The notes: generated by a model not told the origin, from the sequence alone. A DNA stretch of 64,000 nt from Spirochaetes bacterium ADurb.BinA120 (GCA_002069125.1 MVZN01000009.1:1-64000); one strand, 5' to 3'. Positions 42,957 to 51,837 are shown, numbered from the stretch's first letter. A program made the numbers and translations.

Positions 42957-43052
42957 GCAGTGAGCTGGGATAATCCTGGTACACTTTAATTTCCTTCCAA
43001 ATATTCCGCTAAATTTGCGCGAGGTATTCTCCACGAATACCTCTTTTTTTTT
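42957..43052 (+). ncRNA. Candidate small RNA
   Basis: The interval between the sigma54-like element and the intrinsic terminator, about 95 bases. It has no start codon with a ribosome site. The call rests only on promoter-like and terminator signals. The same RNA could instead be the 3' end of a longer transcript from the 41968 gene or from the TATAAT at 42855. Confidence 0.35.
43021..43052 (+). terminator. Strong Rho-independent terminator, plus strand
   Basis: A perfect 9-bp stem (43021-43029 / 43035-43043), a 5-base loop and nine T. It is 304 bases after the nearest plus-strand stop codon, and its T-run does not serve the minus-strand ligase gene. Confidence 0.9.
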
Positions 43053-43098
43053 AGTGGGACATTCCCCTATCTCTAATGGGCAAATTGCGCTTAAGGAT

Positions 43099-44553
43099 TC
43101 AAGGATGAATCATAAATCTGTCGGGGATTTTATAAGCGGACATGTTTTCACGGCACCAGGAGCGAAGCGTTTCGGCGGTTAGTTCATGACCGATTTTGAG
43201 GCGGATTTCCGCCTCGAGCTCTTCGGTAAAGGAGCTATCCATATTGCGATTAAAGCGTCCTGTTGCCCGGACACTTTTTATCGATGGATGGAAGAGGAGT
43301 AGTTTTTCGACCTCGGCGGGATAGACATTGAAGCCCTTCCGGATGATCATATTTTTAATACGCCCAGTGATATAATAATAGCCGTCCTCGTCGCGATAGC
43401 CCGTATCGCCTGTGTGAAGCCAGCCGTCGACGATGTGACGGGCGGTGGCGTCCGGCCGCTCGAAATATCCGGGGACGACGTTTGAGCCGCTGACGAGGAT
43501 CTCACCCTCGGTTTTTGGGGGGCAATCGGCGTTTTCCCTGACGATCCTGATGCGGTTGTAGGGCATAGGGGTCCCTATGGATCCGGGGCGGTTCGGCCCC
43601 CCGGGGGCGTTCCATGTCACTATCGGAGAGGCCTCGGTAAGCCCGTAGCCCTGCCGGACATCGATCCCGTATCTTTCCAGCATTATCCTCTGCGTGTCGG
43701 TGGAGAGCGCCTCCCCTCCGGATATCCAGGTCCGCATTCCAGGGAAGCGTGCGCCTGCCGGAAAGGCCGCGGCAAGCAGGGTGAACATGGCCGGAACTCC
43801 GGCCATAACGGTGGCCCCCGCGTCGATGGCGGAGGTAATTGTTCGCGGCGAAAAGCGCCCGGCCAGATGGATCGGCGTCATGTTGTAGAGCGGTATGAAG
43901 AGCGATGATGTGAGCCCGAAGGCGTGAAAGAGCGGAAGCACCGTAATGAAGGCGTCGTCCTGTTTTACGAAGATCGCGGCCGAGGCGCGCGCGGTTTCGT
44001 ATATGCCACGGTGAGTGAGGAGCGCGCCCAGCGGAAGGCCCTCCGTCGCGGAGGTGAATATGATGGCCGCGGGATGGTCGGCGCCGATGGCGGCGGCGTC
44101 GCAATCGGCCCGATCATCGGAGCCCATCTCCAATATCGAATCGAACCCGGCGGCATGGTCGGCGACAAATATGGATGCCTGAGGGACCAGGAACGAACCT
44201 TCGTCGCGAAGCTCCAGGAGCCTGTCGGAGGTGGTGATGACGCCCGCCGGCCTGGAGATGTCGATATAGGTGCGCATCTCGTGACGCCGGGCGGCGGGAT
44301 TGACCGGGACCGCGACGGCGCCCAGGCGCGAAAGGGCGAGAAAGCTGTAAATGTATTCCGGAGAATTGCCCAGTTGGATGATCACCCTTTCGCCGAACCC
44401 CACTCCGCGCGAACGCAGAGCGCCCGACAAGCGCTCGGTGATTTGAAGCGCTTTTGCGTAGCTTACGGATGTTGCGCCGCTGTAGAAGAAGGGGGAATCC
44501 GGTCTCGCGTCGGCGGCGGCGCGCAATAGGTTGAAAAGATTGTTTCCGGTCAC
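43099..44553 (-). CDS. AMP-dependent acyl-CoA synthetase/ligase family protein
   Basis: 484 aa. An ANL-superfamily ligase that activates a carboxylate (probably a fatty acid) as acyl-AMP. Motifs: A3 reads IIFTSATEGLPLGALLTH, where S-G-T-T-G-x-P-K-G is usual, so the loop lysine is Leu. A5 GYGLTEASP, A7 LHTGDTGYRDEDGYYYITGR, and A10 MSAYKIPDRF with the catalytic lysine are intact. No ATG fits; GTG 44553 is preferred because longer starts would run antisense through the divergent membrane gene and its promoter. The length is slightly short for the family. Confidence 0.85.
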   Translation of the reverse strand: MTGNNLFNLLRAAADARPDSPFFYSGATSVSYAKALQITERLSGALRSRGVGFGERVIIQLGNSPEYIYSFLALSRLGAVAVPVNPAARRHEMRTYIDISRPAGVITTSDRLLELRDEGSFLVPQASIFVADHAAGFDSILEMGSDDRADCDAAAIGADHPAAIIFTSATEGLPLGALLTHRGIYETARASAAIFVKQDDAFITVLPLFHAFGLTSSLFIPLYNMTPIHLAGRFSPRTITSAIDAGATVMAGVPAMFTLLAAAFPAGARFPGMRTWISGGEALSTDTQRIMLERYGIDVRQGYGLTEASPIVTWNAPGGPNRPGSIGTPMPYNRIRIVRENADCPPKTEGEILVSGSNVVPGYFERPDATARHIVDGWLHTGDTGYRDEDGYYYITGRIKNMIIRKGFNVYPAEVEKLLLFHPSIKSVRATGRFNRNMDSSFTEELEAEIRLKIGHELTAETLRSWCRENMSAYKIPDRFMIHP

Positions 44554-44591
44554 GCTTGTCCGATCATGGCGGATGGTCCGGCCCCTTTTGC

Positions 44592-44619
44592 TTGACTTTC
44601 CAGGTACTATGTCTATACT
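44592..44619 (+). promoter_or_regulatory. Promoter of the 44671 membrane protein gene
   Basis: TTGACT (44592-44597), 16 bp, TATACT (44614-44619); each box matches consensus at five of six positions. The start codon is 51 bases downstream. Confidence 0.65.
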
Positions 44620-44670
44620 CGAGCCGGATGTCAAGTCATAACGGATTCCGGAAAAACAACCGTTCAGCGA

Positions 44671-45114
44671 ATGATTGCGCTTTTTTTTATCGCCATACTC
44701 CAGGTATCCTTCGTCGTTCATATATACTATCTCGTAAGCTATATCTCCAGGAAGCAGGACAGGTTTTTCAAGGGCTTTCTCACCACCGCAATCACCAATA
44801 TTTTCATAGGGATATTCCTTGCGGTCCTGGTTCTCATAAATCCCGCGGAGGTCAGGGCCCTCAATCTGGACCGGGTGCTGTTCATCGAATCCGGCCTCAT
44901 CTTTTTTCTCATGCTCGCCATCAAGGGGCGGGTTTCGGTCCGTATTTATCGGCGCTCCCAGGACCCGCAGCACTACCACTATTCATATTTCGGCAAAAAG
45001 GTCATTCACGCAAGCGCGGTCACCTCGCGGGACCTGCTCACCTATTTTCTCACCCTGCCGCTGACGCTGATCTGCGGGGCGTATTTCGTGGTTAAACTGG
45101 GGTGCGGCCGCTGA
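44671..45114 (+). CDS. Small integral membrane protein
   Basis: 147 aa, not recognised. Four hydrophobic segments are visible: residues 2-25, 38-57, 68-86 and 121-142. Between the last two lies a basic loop with VSVRIYRRSQDPQHYHYSYFG. There is no signal for a known family. It diverges from the acyl-CoA ligase gene and ends 3 bp before the convergent M20 peptidase stop. Confidence 0.6.
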   Translation: MIALFFIAILQVSFVVHIYYLVSYISRKQDRFFKGFLTTAITNIFIGIFLAVLVLINPAEVRALNLDRVLFIESGLIFFLMLAIKGRVSVRIYRRSQDPQHYHYSYFGKKVIHASAVTSRDLLTYFLTLPLTLICGAYFVVKLGCGR

Positions 45115-45117
45115 GCC

Positions 45118-46227
45118 TCAGGCGGAGTCTATCAGGGCGAGGACCAGCCTGGCGCCCGCGACAATGTCGCGCATATAAATGTATTCGCCGGTGGTGTGGA
45201 CGGCCCTCATGCCGATCGAGAGGTTGACCGCCTTTATGCCGGCGCGATTGATGATGTTGGTGTCGCTGCCTCCTCCGGAGCTCTCGAATCTGGGGGTCTT
45301 TCCTATACTGCGGACCGCCTCTGCGGCCATTTTTACTATTGGGCTCGTCTCCTTGAGTGAAAAGCCGGAATACTCGAGATTGCGCGTAATGCTCACCTTC
45401 GCGCCAAGGCGCACGACGGTCTCCATGGCGGTCCTTCTTATTCGCGCCTCCGTTGAACGCATCCTCTCGGGCTTGATGGACCGCACCTCGAGCTTGCAAT
45501 AGGCGTTTTCGGCGACGATGTTTGTGGCCTTGCCGCCGCTGATTATTCCCGCGTTGGAGGTAGTGTATTTGTCGATGCGTCCGTGCGGTATGCGCGTAAT
45601 GATTTCGGAGAGGGTGCGTATGGCGCTCACGCCCTTCTCCGGCTCCATGCCGGCGTGGGCGGCCCTTCCTTTTACAAACAGCTCCATGGTGAGCTGGGAC
45701 GGAGCCTCGAGCACTATGCCGCCGATGTCCCCGCCGCTGTCGAATACGAACGCGTAGTCGGCCCTTAGAATCGAAAGGTCGAAGCACTTTATGCCGCACA
45801 GGCCGATTTCCTCGGCGCAGGAGAATAGAAACTCGAGCGGCCCGTGCGGCATGCCGGTTTCATGGAGCACGCGTATTGCCTCGATAAAGGCCGCGATGGC
45901 CGCCTTGTCATCCCCGCCGAGCACGGTCTTTCCGTCGGAGGTTATTTTCCCGCCTCTTATGACGGGTCTTATGTTTTCACAGGGAACGACCGTGTCCATG
46001 TGGCATGAAAACAGAAGGGTCTTTCTGTCCGGATCGCCGTCGATTCTCGCAAGCAGATTGTTCGACTGGCCGCACGGATGGAGCGACCAGGATATGCCGA
46101 GTTGGTTGAAAATTGGAACGAGGTATTCGATTATCGGCCTCTCCTCCCACGATGGGGATGGCCTTTTTACAAGGTCAATAAAGGTGTTTTGCAGCCGTTT
46201 GCCGTCGATTTCGTATTTTTTTTTCAC
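45118..46227 (-). CDS. M20 family metallopeptidase (PepT-like)
   Basis: 369 aa. A zinc aminopeptidase of the M20 clan. Metal-binding and catalytic motifs: SCHMDTVVPCENI, the VLGGDDKAAIAA block with bridging Asp, SCAEEIGLCG with the general-base Glu, FDSGGDIGG, and GGGSDTNIIN. The dimerisation domain (VKGRAAHAGMEPEKGVSAI) is present. This is closest to the tripeptidase T / PepT2 group. It lies 7 bp after the nucleotidyltransferase gene in the same orientation and is probably co-transcribed. Confidence 0.88.
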   Translation of the reverse strand: MKKKYEIDGKRLQNTFIDLVKRPSPSWEERPIIEYLVPIFNQLGISWSLHPCGQSNNLLARIDGDPDRKTLLFSCHMDTVVPCENIRPVIRGGKITSDGKTVLGGDDKAAIAAFIEAIRVLHETGMPHGPLEFLFSCAEEIGLCGIKCFDLSILRADYAFVFDSGGDIGGIVLEAPSQLTMELFVKGRAAHAGMEPEKGVSAIRTLSEIITRIPHGRIDKYTTSNAGIISGGKATNIVAENAYCKLEVRSIKPERMRSTEARIRRTAMETVVRLGAKVSITRNLEYSGFSLKETSPIVKMAAEAVRSIGKTPRFESSGGGSDTNIINRAGIKAVNLSIGMRAVHTTGEYIYMRDIVAGARLVLALIDSA

Positions 46228-46234
46228 CCGTCCA

Positions 46235-48724
46235 TCATCCTTTCTTGAATTTTTTGACCATCAGTACGAATTCGTCGAGAATGGCGTCGCGCGCCTCGAT
46301 GGAATCGCCATCAGCGTAAAAGTGGATGAGCGGCAGCGCCGCGTCCGGAAGTATGAGCACCCAGGCATTGTCGCGCAGTATCTTTACGCCGTCCGTCATT
46401 TCCATCCTTGCGCCCTCCGGGAGGGTCATGGAAGAGAGCATCCTCATCACCGAGGCCTTCTCCTCCACGCTGCACGGGAGGGAGGCGCTGTGCGTGTTCG
46501 CCCGCGGCAGGCGTTCCCTGAGCTCGTAAAGGGGCCGGTCTTCAAGCGCCACGAGCTCGAGCAGAAGGAGGGCGGCGATCATGGGATCATACGTCATCTC
46601 CAGATAGGGATAGCGCCCCGAGGGCCCCGCCTGAAAGATGTCGGTGGCGTCCTGGGGCGAGCGTATCTTTGTGCTGGTGCGGACGACGGTCGCCCCGTAG
46701 ACATGGCCGATCTTTTCGGTAATGGAGGGGGAGGTTATCGGAATGTTGATGGTCTTCTCGCCCCGGTACTTCATGTAATACTGAGCGAGCAGGGCCCCCG
46801 TCTCGTCCTGGGAGAGGGGGTTGCCGCGTTCGTCGATTATCGTTAGGTGTTCGCCGTGCGGTCCGATGATGATGCCGATCTCGCGGTTGGCCCGGGTCAT
46901 GTCGACGATGGCCTCCAGGGCCTTTCGGGTTTCGATCCTCAGTTCGTCCTCGCTGACCGATTCCTTGATCTGTCCGCGAAGCACTGAGACCGAACATCCC
47001 ATCCCGACGAGCAGATCGGGGAAAACATACGAGGTGGCGCCGTTAAAACAGTCCACTATGAGGTTGAACCGCTTTTTTTGGAGGACCTCGTGGTTGATGT
47101 ATCTTCTCGCGTTAACCATATAAGATTCCAGGTGGTGGATTGGATATACCAGCCGGCCCACCTCGTAGGCATCCTTGCGTGGGTAATCGCCGCGGAAAAA
47201 GATGTTCTCGATCTTTTTTTCCTCGGTCATGGAAATCGGAAAACCGAGCCTGTCGAAAATCTTGATCTGGACAAACTGGAGGCCGGTCATGGGCGAAATC
47301 TGCACGTAGATGCCCATGTCGGCGCTGATAAAGCGGGTGGAGTAGCGGTTGATGGGTATCGATTCTATCTCCATGTCGTAAACCTCCACGCCCATGGAGA
47401 GCAGACCGGCGGTGAGCGCCCTTTTGATGAGTCGTGCGGCCGCGGTCGTATCGCGGCTTATGACCACGATGGAATTGTTGCCGAGGAAGGCCCCCAGGGC
47501 CGAGCCGAGCTTGGTGCTGAATTCCGGCGTTATCCTGGTGTTGAAGGAACCGAATATGCCGTCCGTTCCGAAGAGCATTTTCTTTTCGGTCTGGCCCCAG
47601 ACAAGATCGGCGGTAAGCCGCGTCCCCTGCTCGATTATCTTCTCCGGCCAGACCCGTATGCCGGGGGGGATCTCGGAGCCGCTGCCCACCTCGCAGTCGT
47701 CGCTTACAACGGCCCCCTCGTATATGGCGACTCCGGCCTCGATAACGCAGCGTTTTCCTATAACGGCGCCGCGCAGCTCGCTCTTCGAGCCGATGATGGT
47801 GTTGTGCAGTATTATGCTTCGCCGGACCGAGGCCCCCCTGTCGATAACGCAGTTGTCCCCTATGACGCTGAACTCGGAAATCTCCGCGCCCGGTTTTACG
47901 CGCACGAAATTGCCCAGCACCACCGGCCCGCGTATGACCGAATCCGGGGAGATCTCGACGTTCCTTCCAACCCACACGTTGTCGCCGATCTTCTTTCCCG
48001 GAAAATCGATGTTTACCAGGCCGTCGAGAATTGCACGGTGGACGTCGCGGTAGGAGCCCAGCGTTCCCACGTCGCACCAGTATCCGTCGGCTACATAGCC
48101 GTAGAGGGGTACGTCCCTCTCCTGGAGGATGGGGAAGAGGTCCATGGAGAAATCGTAAGCTGCGTCTTCGGGGATGAAACGGTCGAGTATATGCGGTTCG
48201 ATGACGTACATGCCGGTGTTCACGGTGTCGCTGAACACCTCGCTCCATGCCGGCTTTTCCAGAAACTTGTCTATTCGCCCGTCTTCCCTGGCGATGACGA
48301 TGCCGTATTCGGTTGGCTCGCTCACCCTCGTGAGCACTATGGTGAATGGCGATTTTTTCTCGCGGTGGAAGTCGAGGATTTTTCGTATATCGAAATCTAT
48401 TATGCCGTCGCCGCTAAGCACCACGACGGTGTCGCGCGTGTTTCCCGCGGCCATCTTGACGCCGCCGGCGGTTCCTAGTGGAGACTCTTCGATGGAATAG
48501 GTGATGTTGACGTCCCATTCGGAGCCGTCGCCGAAGTAGTTCTGGACGTTCTCCGGGCGGTAGAAAAGGCTGATAACGATGTCGCTAATGCCCTGTTTTC
48601 TGAGCAGATTTACGGCATGCTCGATTACCGGCTTGTTGATTATCGGTATCATCGGCTTGGGGCGGTTGCTCGTAAGGGGCCTCAGGCGGGTGCCCTCCCC
48701 CCCGGCCATAATGATCGCTTTCAT
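46235..48724 (-). CDS. Sugar-phosphate nucleotidyltransferase with LbH and phosphomannomutase-like domains
   Basis: 829 aa, the length of three-domain Mpg-type proteins. Residues 1-235 are a nucleotidyltransferase (MKAIIMAGGEGTRLRP, PMIPIINKPVIEH, LSGDGIIDFD). Residues about 245-375 are left-handed beta-helix hexapeptide repeats (IGDNVWVGRNVEISPDSVI and similar). From 385 on is a PGM/PMM-like region (GTDGIFGSFNTRITPE). The mutase metal loop DGDGDR is replaced by GPHGEH and the T-A-S-H-N-P motif by QISPMT, so mutase activity is unlikely. Most likely a GDP-mannose-type or glucose-1-phosphate nucleotidyltransferase for surface glycan. Confidence 0.88.
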   Translation of the reverse strand: MKAIIMAGGEGTRLRPLTSNRPKPMIPIINKPVIEHAVNLLRKQGISDIVISLFYRPENVQNYFGDGSEWDVNITYSIEESPLGTAGGVKMAAGNTRDTVVVLSGDGIIDFDIRKILDFHREKKSPFTIVLTRVSEPTEYGIVIAREDGRIDKFLEKPAWSEVFSDTVNTGMYVIEPHILDRFIPEDAAYDFSMDLFPILQERDVPLYGYVADGYWCDVGTLGSYRDVHRAILDGLVNIDFPGKKIGDNVWVGRNVEISPDSVIRGPVVLGNFVRVKPGAEISEFSVIGDNCVIDRGASVRRSIILHNTIIGSKSELRGAVIGKRCVIEAGVAIYEGAVVSDDCEVGSGSEIPPGIRVWPEKIIEQGTRLTADLVWGQTEKKMLFGTDGIFGSFNTRITPEFSTKLGSALGAFLGNNSIVVISRDTTAAARLIKRALTAGLLSMGVEVYDMEIESIPINRYSTRFISADMGIYVQISPMTGLQFVQIKIFDRLGFPISMTEEKKIENIFFRGDYPRKDAYEVGRLVYPIHHLESYMVNARRYINHEVLQKKRFNLIVDCFNGATSYVFPDLLVGMGCSVSVLRGQIKESVSEDELRIETRKALEAIVDMTRANREIGIIIGPHGEHLTIIDERGNPLSQDETGALLAQYYMKYRGEKTINIPITSPSITEKIGHVYGATVVRTSTKIRSPQDATDIFQAGPSGRYPYLEMTYDPMIAALLLLELVALEDRPLYELRERLPRANTHSASLPCSVEEKASVMRMLSSMTLPEGARMEMTDGVKILRDNAWVLILPDAALPLIHFYADGDSIEARDAILDEFVLMVKKFKKG

Positions 48725-48833
48725 GCGGTCGCCGTCCTTTCCCGCCTCCGGCATGCCCGGAGGATTGTCGCTTCCGGGACCGATCGGATCCCTTTGGCGC
48801 GCTTTCGGTGGATTGTCATCCGCCAAAAATGGC

Positions 48834-48862
48834 TTGTCAATAAAAAACTACGTGTATATGCT
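48834..48862 (+). promoter_or_regulatory. Putative promoter of the HEAT-repeat gene
   Basis: TTGTCA (48834-48839), 17 bp, TATGCT (48857-48862). The start codon at 48910 lies about 40 bases after the predicted transcription start. Confidence 0.55.
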
Positions 48863-48909
48863 GAAGGAAACAAACTACCGGAGGCAAGCGCCTGGAAAAG
48901 CATCGGAGC

Positions 48910-49761
48910 ATGTTATGCGCTATAATTCTGGCCGCCCTCCCGATACTCACTTCGGCGGCGCAGGCCGGAGGCTCGACCATCGAGCTTTTGCGCTCCGGCT
49001 CGTACGAACAGCGCCTGGACGCCATGCTGAAGGCGGGATTCTCCGGGAACAAGGAGGCGTTTTATTATCTTATCGGGCACCTCTCCGGAGAGAAGGAGGG
49101 CGTTTTATCCGAGAGATGGCGAACCCGGCTGCGCGCGGCGGCGGCCGAATCGCTTGGAAGGCTGCGGGACGAACGCGCGCTGCCCCACCTGGTGGCCCGA
49201 TACGGGCGGGAGGAAAGCTTGGAGGTCCGCCGTTCGATACTGTTTGCGATAAGCTTTTTCCGCTCCGAAGGGACGTCTGAGGTCATCCGCGACGGCCTTG
49301 CGTCCAGTGACGAGGGGGTGCGCTTCGAGGCTATAAGGACCGCGGCGCTTTCGGGTGGGCCTGTTCACGTCCCGGCGCTACGGGAGCTTGCCGCGAAGGC
49401 CGAAGCCGAGCGCGTCCGCCTCGCAGCGGCCTGGGCGCTTGCCATGCTGGAGGACGAGCCCGGGAAAAACGTGGCGCTGCTCGAAGAGGGGCTTAAGAGC
49501 CGCGATCCGGAATCCCGTTTCTGGTCATCGGTTTATTTAGGCGAGGCCGGGATGCGGGGCTCGCTGGAGGCGGTGGCGCGGGCCCGCGAGATCGAAAACA
49601 TGGAGTGGGTAAAGCGCGAGATGGACACGGCCGTTGCGCGTCTGGCCGTTATGCGCAAAAAAATGAAGGAAAGGGCCGAGGATGAACGGCTTGGGCGCGC
49701 AACTGGATTGAGGCCCGCGGGCGGGCCGCCGGAGGAGCGGCCCGGAGGGCCGGAAAAATAG
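48910..49761 (+). CDS. Exported HEAT-repeat protein
   Basis: 283 aa. A short signal peptide (MLCAIILAALPILTSAAQA) precedes at least five helical HEAT/PBS-lyase-like repeats, for example LRAAAAESLGRLRDERALPHLV and VRLAAAWALAMLEDEPG, running to about residue 215. A charged helix and a Pro/Gly-rich tail follow. HEAT arrays act as protein-binding scaffolds; the partner is unknown. It is divergent from the nucleotidyltransferase and convergent with the signal peptidase gene. Confidence 0.75.
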   Translation: MLCAIILAALPILTSAAQAGGSTIELLRSGSYEQRLDAMLKAGFSGNKEAFYYLIGHLSGEKEGVLSERWRTRLRAAAAESLGRLRDERALPHLVARYGREESLEVRRSILFAISFFRSEGTSEVIRDGLASSDEGVRFEAIRTAALSGGPVHVPALRELAAKAEAERVRLAAAWALAMLEDEPGKNVALLEEGLKSRDPESRFWSSVYLGEAGMRGSLEAVARAREIENMEWVKREMDTAVARLAVMRKKMKERAEDERLGRATGLRPAGGPPEERPGGPEK

Positions 49762-49787
49762 CCGGGGCGGACGATGGGCGGGCGGCC

Positions 49788-50312
49788 TTATCTGTGATAA
49801 ACGACTCTTCCTATTACGTCATTCTCTCTTACGGGCCCGAACTCGCGGCTGTCCAGGCTGTAGTCGAGGTTGTCGCCGAGCAGAAAATAGTGATGCCGCT
49901 CCATCTTCACCGCGGTCATGGTGTCCCGTCCTGAAAAGCTCATAGGAAATGTCCGGTTGTCCACGGAGTGGACCTTCCAGTGGAAGCGCGCGCGCTCGTT
50001 GTTGATGTACAGGACCCTGTTGCGGAGCTCGACGACATCCCCTTCGGCGGCAACGACCCTTTTAAGCAGATACTTGCCCGGCTCGATGGGGCTGTTCACA
50101 AGCACGGCATCGCCGACGCTGGGTGCGCCTATTTTAACCGCGTAAACCCGGTCCCCGGGCCCGTAATTCGGGTTCATGGAATTGTCCGATACGGTGAAAC
50201 CGGCAAGGACCAGTCTGCAGGCAATAAAGCCCCCGAGTATGCCGGCAATGGCGAAAACGAACCTGAAAAGGCGCGGAAGACCGTATGGCGAAGCCCCGCT
50301 GTCGATGTTCAT
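49788..50312 (-). CDS. lepB: Signal peptidase I
   Basis: 174 aa. A membrane serine protease that removes Sec signal peptides. A single N-terminal membrane anchor (about residues 14-34) precedes the catalytic serine in SDNSMNPNYGPGD and the lysine in YLLKRVVAAEGD. The C-terminal box YFLLGDNLDYSLDSREFG is canonical. The start at 50312 has GGGGA upstream; a TTG start 18 codons earlier is possible but would crowd the divergent aminotransferase gene. Many products in this window carry its substrates. Confidence 0.88.
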   Translation of the reverse strand: MNIDSGASPYGLPRLFRFVFAIAGILGGFIACRLVLAGFTVSDNSMNPNYGPGDRVYAVKIGAPSVGDAVLVNSPIEPGKYLLKRVVAAEGDVVELRNRVLYINNERARFHWKVHSVDNRTFPMSFSGRDTMTAVKMERHHYFLLGDNLDYSLDSREFGPVRENDVIGRVVYHR

Positions 50313-50440
50313 GAGGAATCCCCGGAAAATTTTCTCGAAGTATGCGGAGGCGGCCATTATTTTCAAGAAGAAAAGTGCTTGATTATCGCCTCGAAAACGG
50401 GTCTGCTTATCCGATCATATCCTTCTTCGAGAGGTGCGCC

Positions 50441-51625
50441 ATGCCCGTCGCGGCCAAGATAAGCGAGTCGGTTAGCAAATCGTCGTGGATACGCAGGATG
50501 TTCGAGGAGGGGCTTCGGCTCAAGGCGCAATTCGGCAATGAGAACGTTTTCGACTTCAGTCTGGGGAACCCAGACCTCAGCCCGCCGGCCGAGTTCAACG
50601 ACACGCTGAAGGCGCTTGTCGAGAAGAACGAAGGCGGGGTGCACGGCTATATGCCCAATGCGGGCTTCGACGGGGTGCGCGCGGCCATTGCCGAAAGGGT
50701 GTCGAAGGAACAGGGGGTCGATGTCCAGGGCAGGCATATAATAACAAGCTGCGGTGCGGCGGGGGCCCTCAACGTCATCCTCAAGACGATCCTAAACCCC
50801 GATGACGAGGTGATAGTCCCAAAGCCCTATTTCGTGGAGTACGGTGCCTATATCGACAACCATCGCGGCCGGATCGTGCTTGTGGATACCAACCCGGATT
50901 TCTCGTTGAATATCGATAACATCCGCGCCGCGCTTAACGGGAAGACCAGGGCCGTGCTCATAAATTCTCCGAACAATCCCACCGGGCGAGTATATGCCGA
51001 GAAGGATATTGCGGCCCTTGGCGCGCTGATCAAAGAGCACATGGAGTCTACAGGCCGCATAGTCTATCTGGTTTCCGACGAACCCTATAGGGAGATCGTT
51101 TACGACGGAGTGAAGGCGCCGAGCATCCTGAAGCACTGCCGGCAGGCGATAGTCGTGACATCGTATTCCAAAACGCTGTCCATAGCAGGGGAACGGATAG
51201 GATACATCGCCGTTCATCCCGGTTGCGCCGGGGTCGAGGCCCTTTTGGGGGGGCTCATCCTCTCCACGCGCATACTTGGTTTCGTGAACGCCCCCGCCCT
51301 CATGCAGCGCGCCGTCGCCCGCCTGGGAGGGGTCTCGGTCGACATGAGCGTCTATAAAAATCGGCGCGATCTTCTGATGAGCGGGCTCGAGTCCGCCGGG
51401 TACGACTTCGCCAGACCGGAGGGCGCCTTCTACATCTTCTGTAAGTCGCCGATTCCCGATGACGTGGCCTTTGTGGGCCATCTGCAGAAATTCAACGTGC
51501 TGACCGTGCCCGGCTCGGGTTTCGGCGGACCGGGATACTTCCGCATAGCCTATTGCGTTTCCGAGGGAGTCATCCAGCGCGCCGCGCCGAAATTCAGGGA
51601 GGCGCTCGAGGCCCTTAAGACATAA
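50441..51625 (+). CDS. Class I/II aminotransferase (aspartate-aminotransferase-like)
   Basis: 394 aa. A PLP-dependent aminotransferase. Motifs: FSLGNPDLSPP near the N-terminus, SCGAAGALNVIL (cofactor phosphate loop), NSPNNPTGRVY, VSDEPYREIVY, the lysine block TSYSKTLSIAGERIGYI that binds PLP, and the C-terminal PGSGFGGPGYFRIAYC with the substrate-carboxylate arginine. AGAGGTGCGCC precedes the ATG at 50441. The amino-acid substrate is not determinable. A 52-aa gene follows 43 bp downstream. Confidence 0.9.
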   Translation: MPVAAKISESVSKSSWIRRMFEEGLRLKAQFGNENVFDFSLGNPDLSPPAEFNDTLKALVEKNEGGVHGYMPNAGFDGVRAAIAERVSKEQGVDVQGRHIITSCGAAGALNVILKTILNPDDEVIVPKPYFVEYGAYIDNHRGRIVLVDTNPDFSLNIDNIRAALNGKTRAVLINSPNNPTGRVYAEKDIAALGALIKEHMESTGRIVYLVSDEPYREIVYDGVKAPSILKHCRQAIVVTSYSKTLSIAGERIGYIAVHPGCAGVEALLGGLILSTRILGFVNAPALMQRAVARLGGVSVDMSVYKNRRDLLMSGLESAGYDFARPEGAFYIFCKSPIPDDVAFVGHLQKFNVLTVPGSGFGGPGYFRIAYCVSEGVIQRAAPKFREALEALKT

Positions 51626-51668
51626 TAGCGCGAGTTTAAATTCAGGCCCCAGTGCAAAGGAGGAGTGC

Positions 51669-51827
51669 ATGTCCGAGGAGAACAAGGCGGCGCCCGCAAA
51701 AAACAAAAAGATCAACAAGATGGACGGTTCCGAGCTTAAAAAAAAGATGGAAGAGCTCGGAAAGGAAAACCACGTGAAGTCACGATACTATCGCCATCTT
51801 GTGATGCGTCTGGCCGAGCTCGGCTGA
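51669..51827 (+). CDS. Small charged protein of 52 aa
   Basis: A short but convincing gene. AAAGGAGGA ends 4 bases before the ATG. The protein is Lys/Glu-rich, with N-terminal low complexity (residues 1-18) and two predicted helices: SELKKKMEELGKEN and YYRHLVMRLAELG. There is no signal peptide or cysteine. It is in the direction of the aminotransferase gene and ends 10 bp before the convergent methyltransferase stop. The family is unknown to me; the basic helices suggest a nucleic-acid or protein-binding role. Confidence 0.65.
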   Translation: MSEENKAAPAKNKKINKMDGSELKKKMEELGKENHVKSRYYRHLVMRLAELG

Positions 51828-51837
51828 TAGCATCGCT

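Larger units (their letters stand above)
42766..43098. other. Long intergenic region without a gene
   Basis: 333 AT-rich bases. A perfect TATAAT lies at 42855-42860 with a poor -35. A sigma54-like element is at 42931-42947. A 14-bp palindrome (GCTTATTAATAAGC) is at 42945-42958, and a strong terminator is at 43021-43052. No open frame with a ribosome site was found in any orientation. Confidence 0.6.

Noticed and set aside
44554-44979. N-terminal extension of the acyl-CoA ligase
   Set aside because: It would be antisense to the membrane gene and across its promoter. The extra residues have no ligase features.
47078-48478. Plus-strand open frame of 466 codons opposite the nucleotidyltransferase
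   Set aside because: The minus strand encodes unambiguous nucleotidyltransferase motifs. The plus frame has no recognisable domain.
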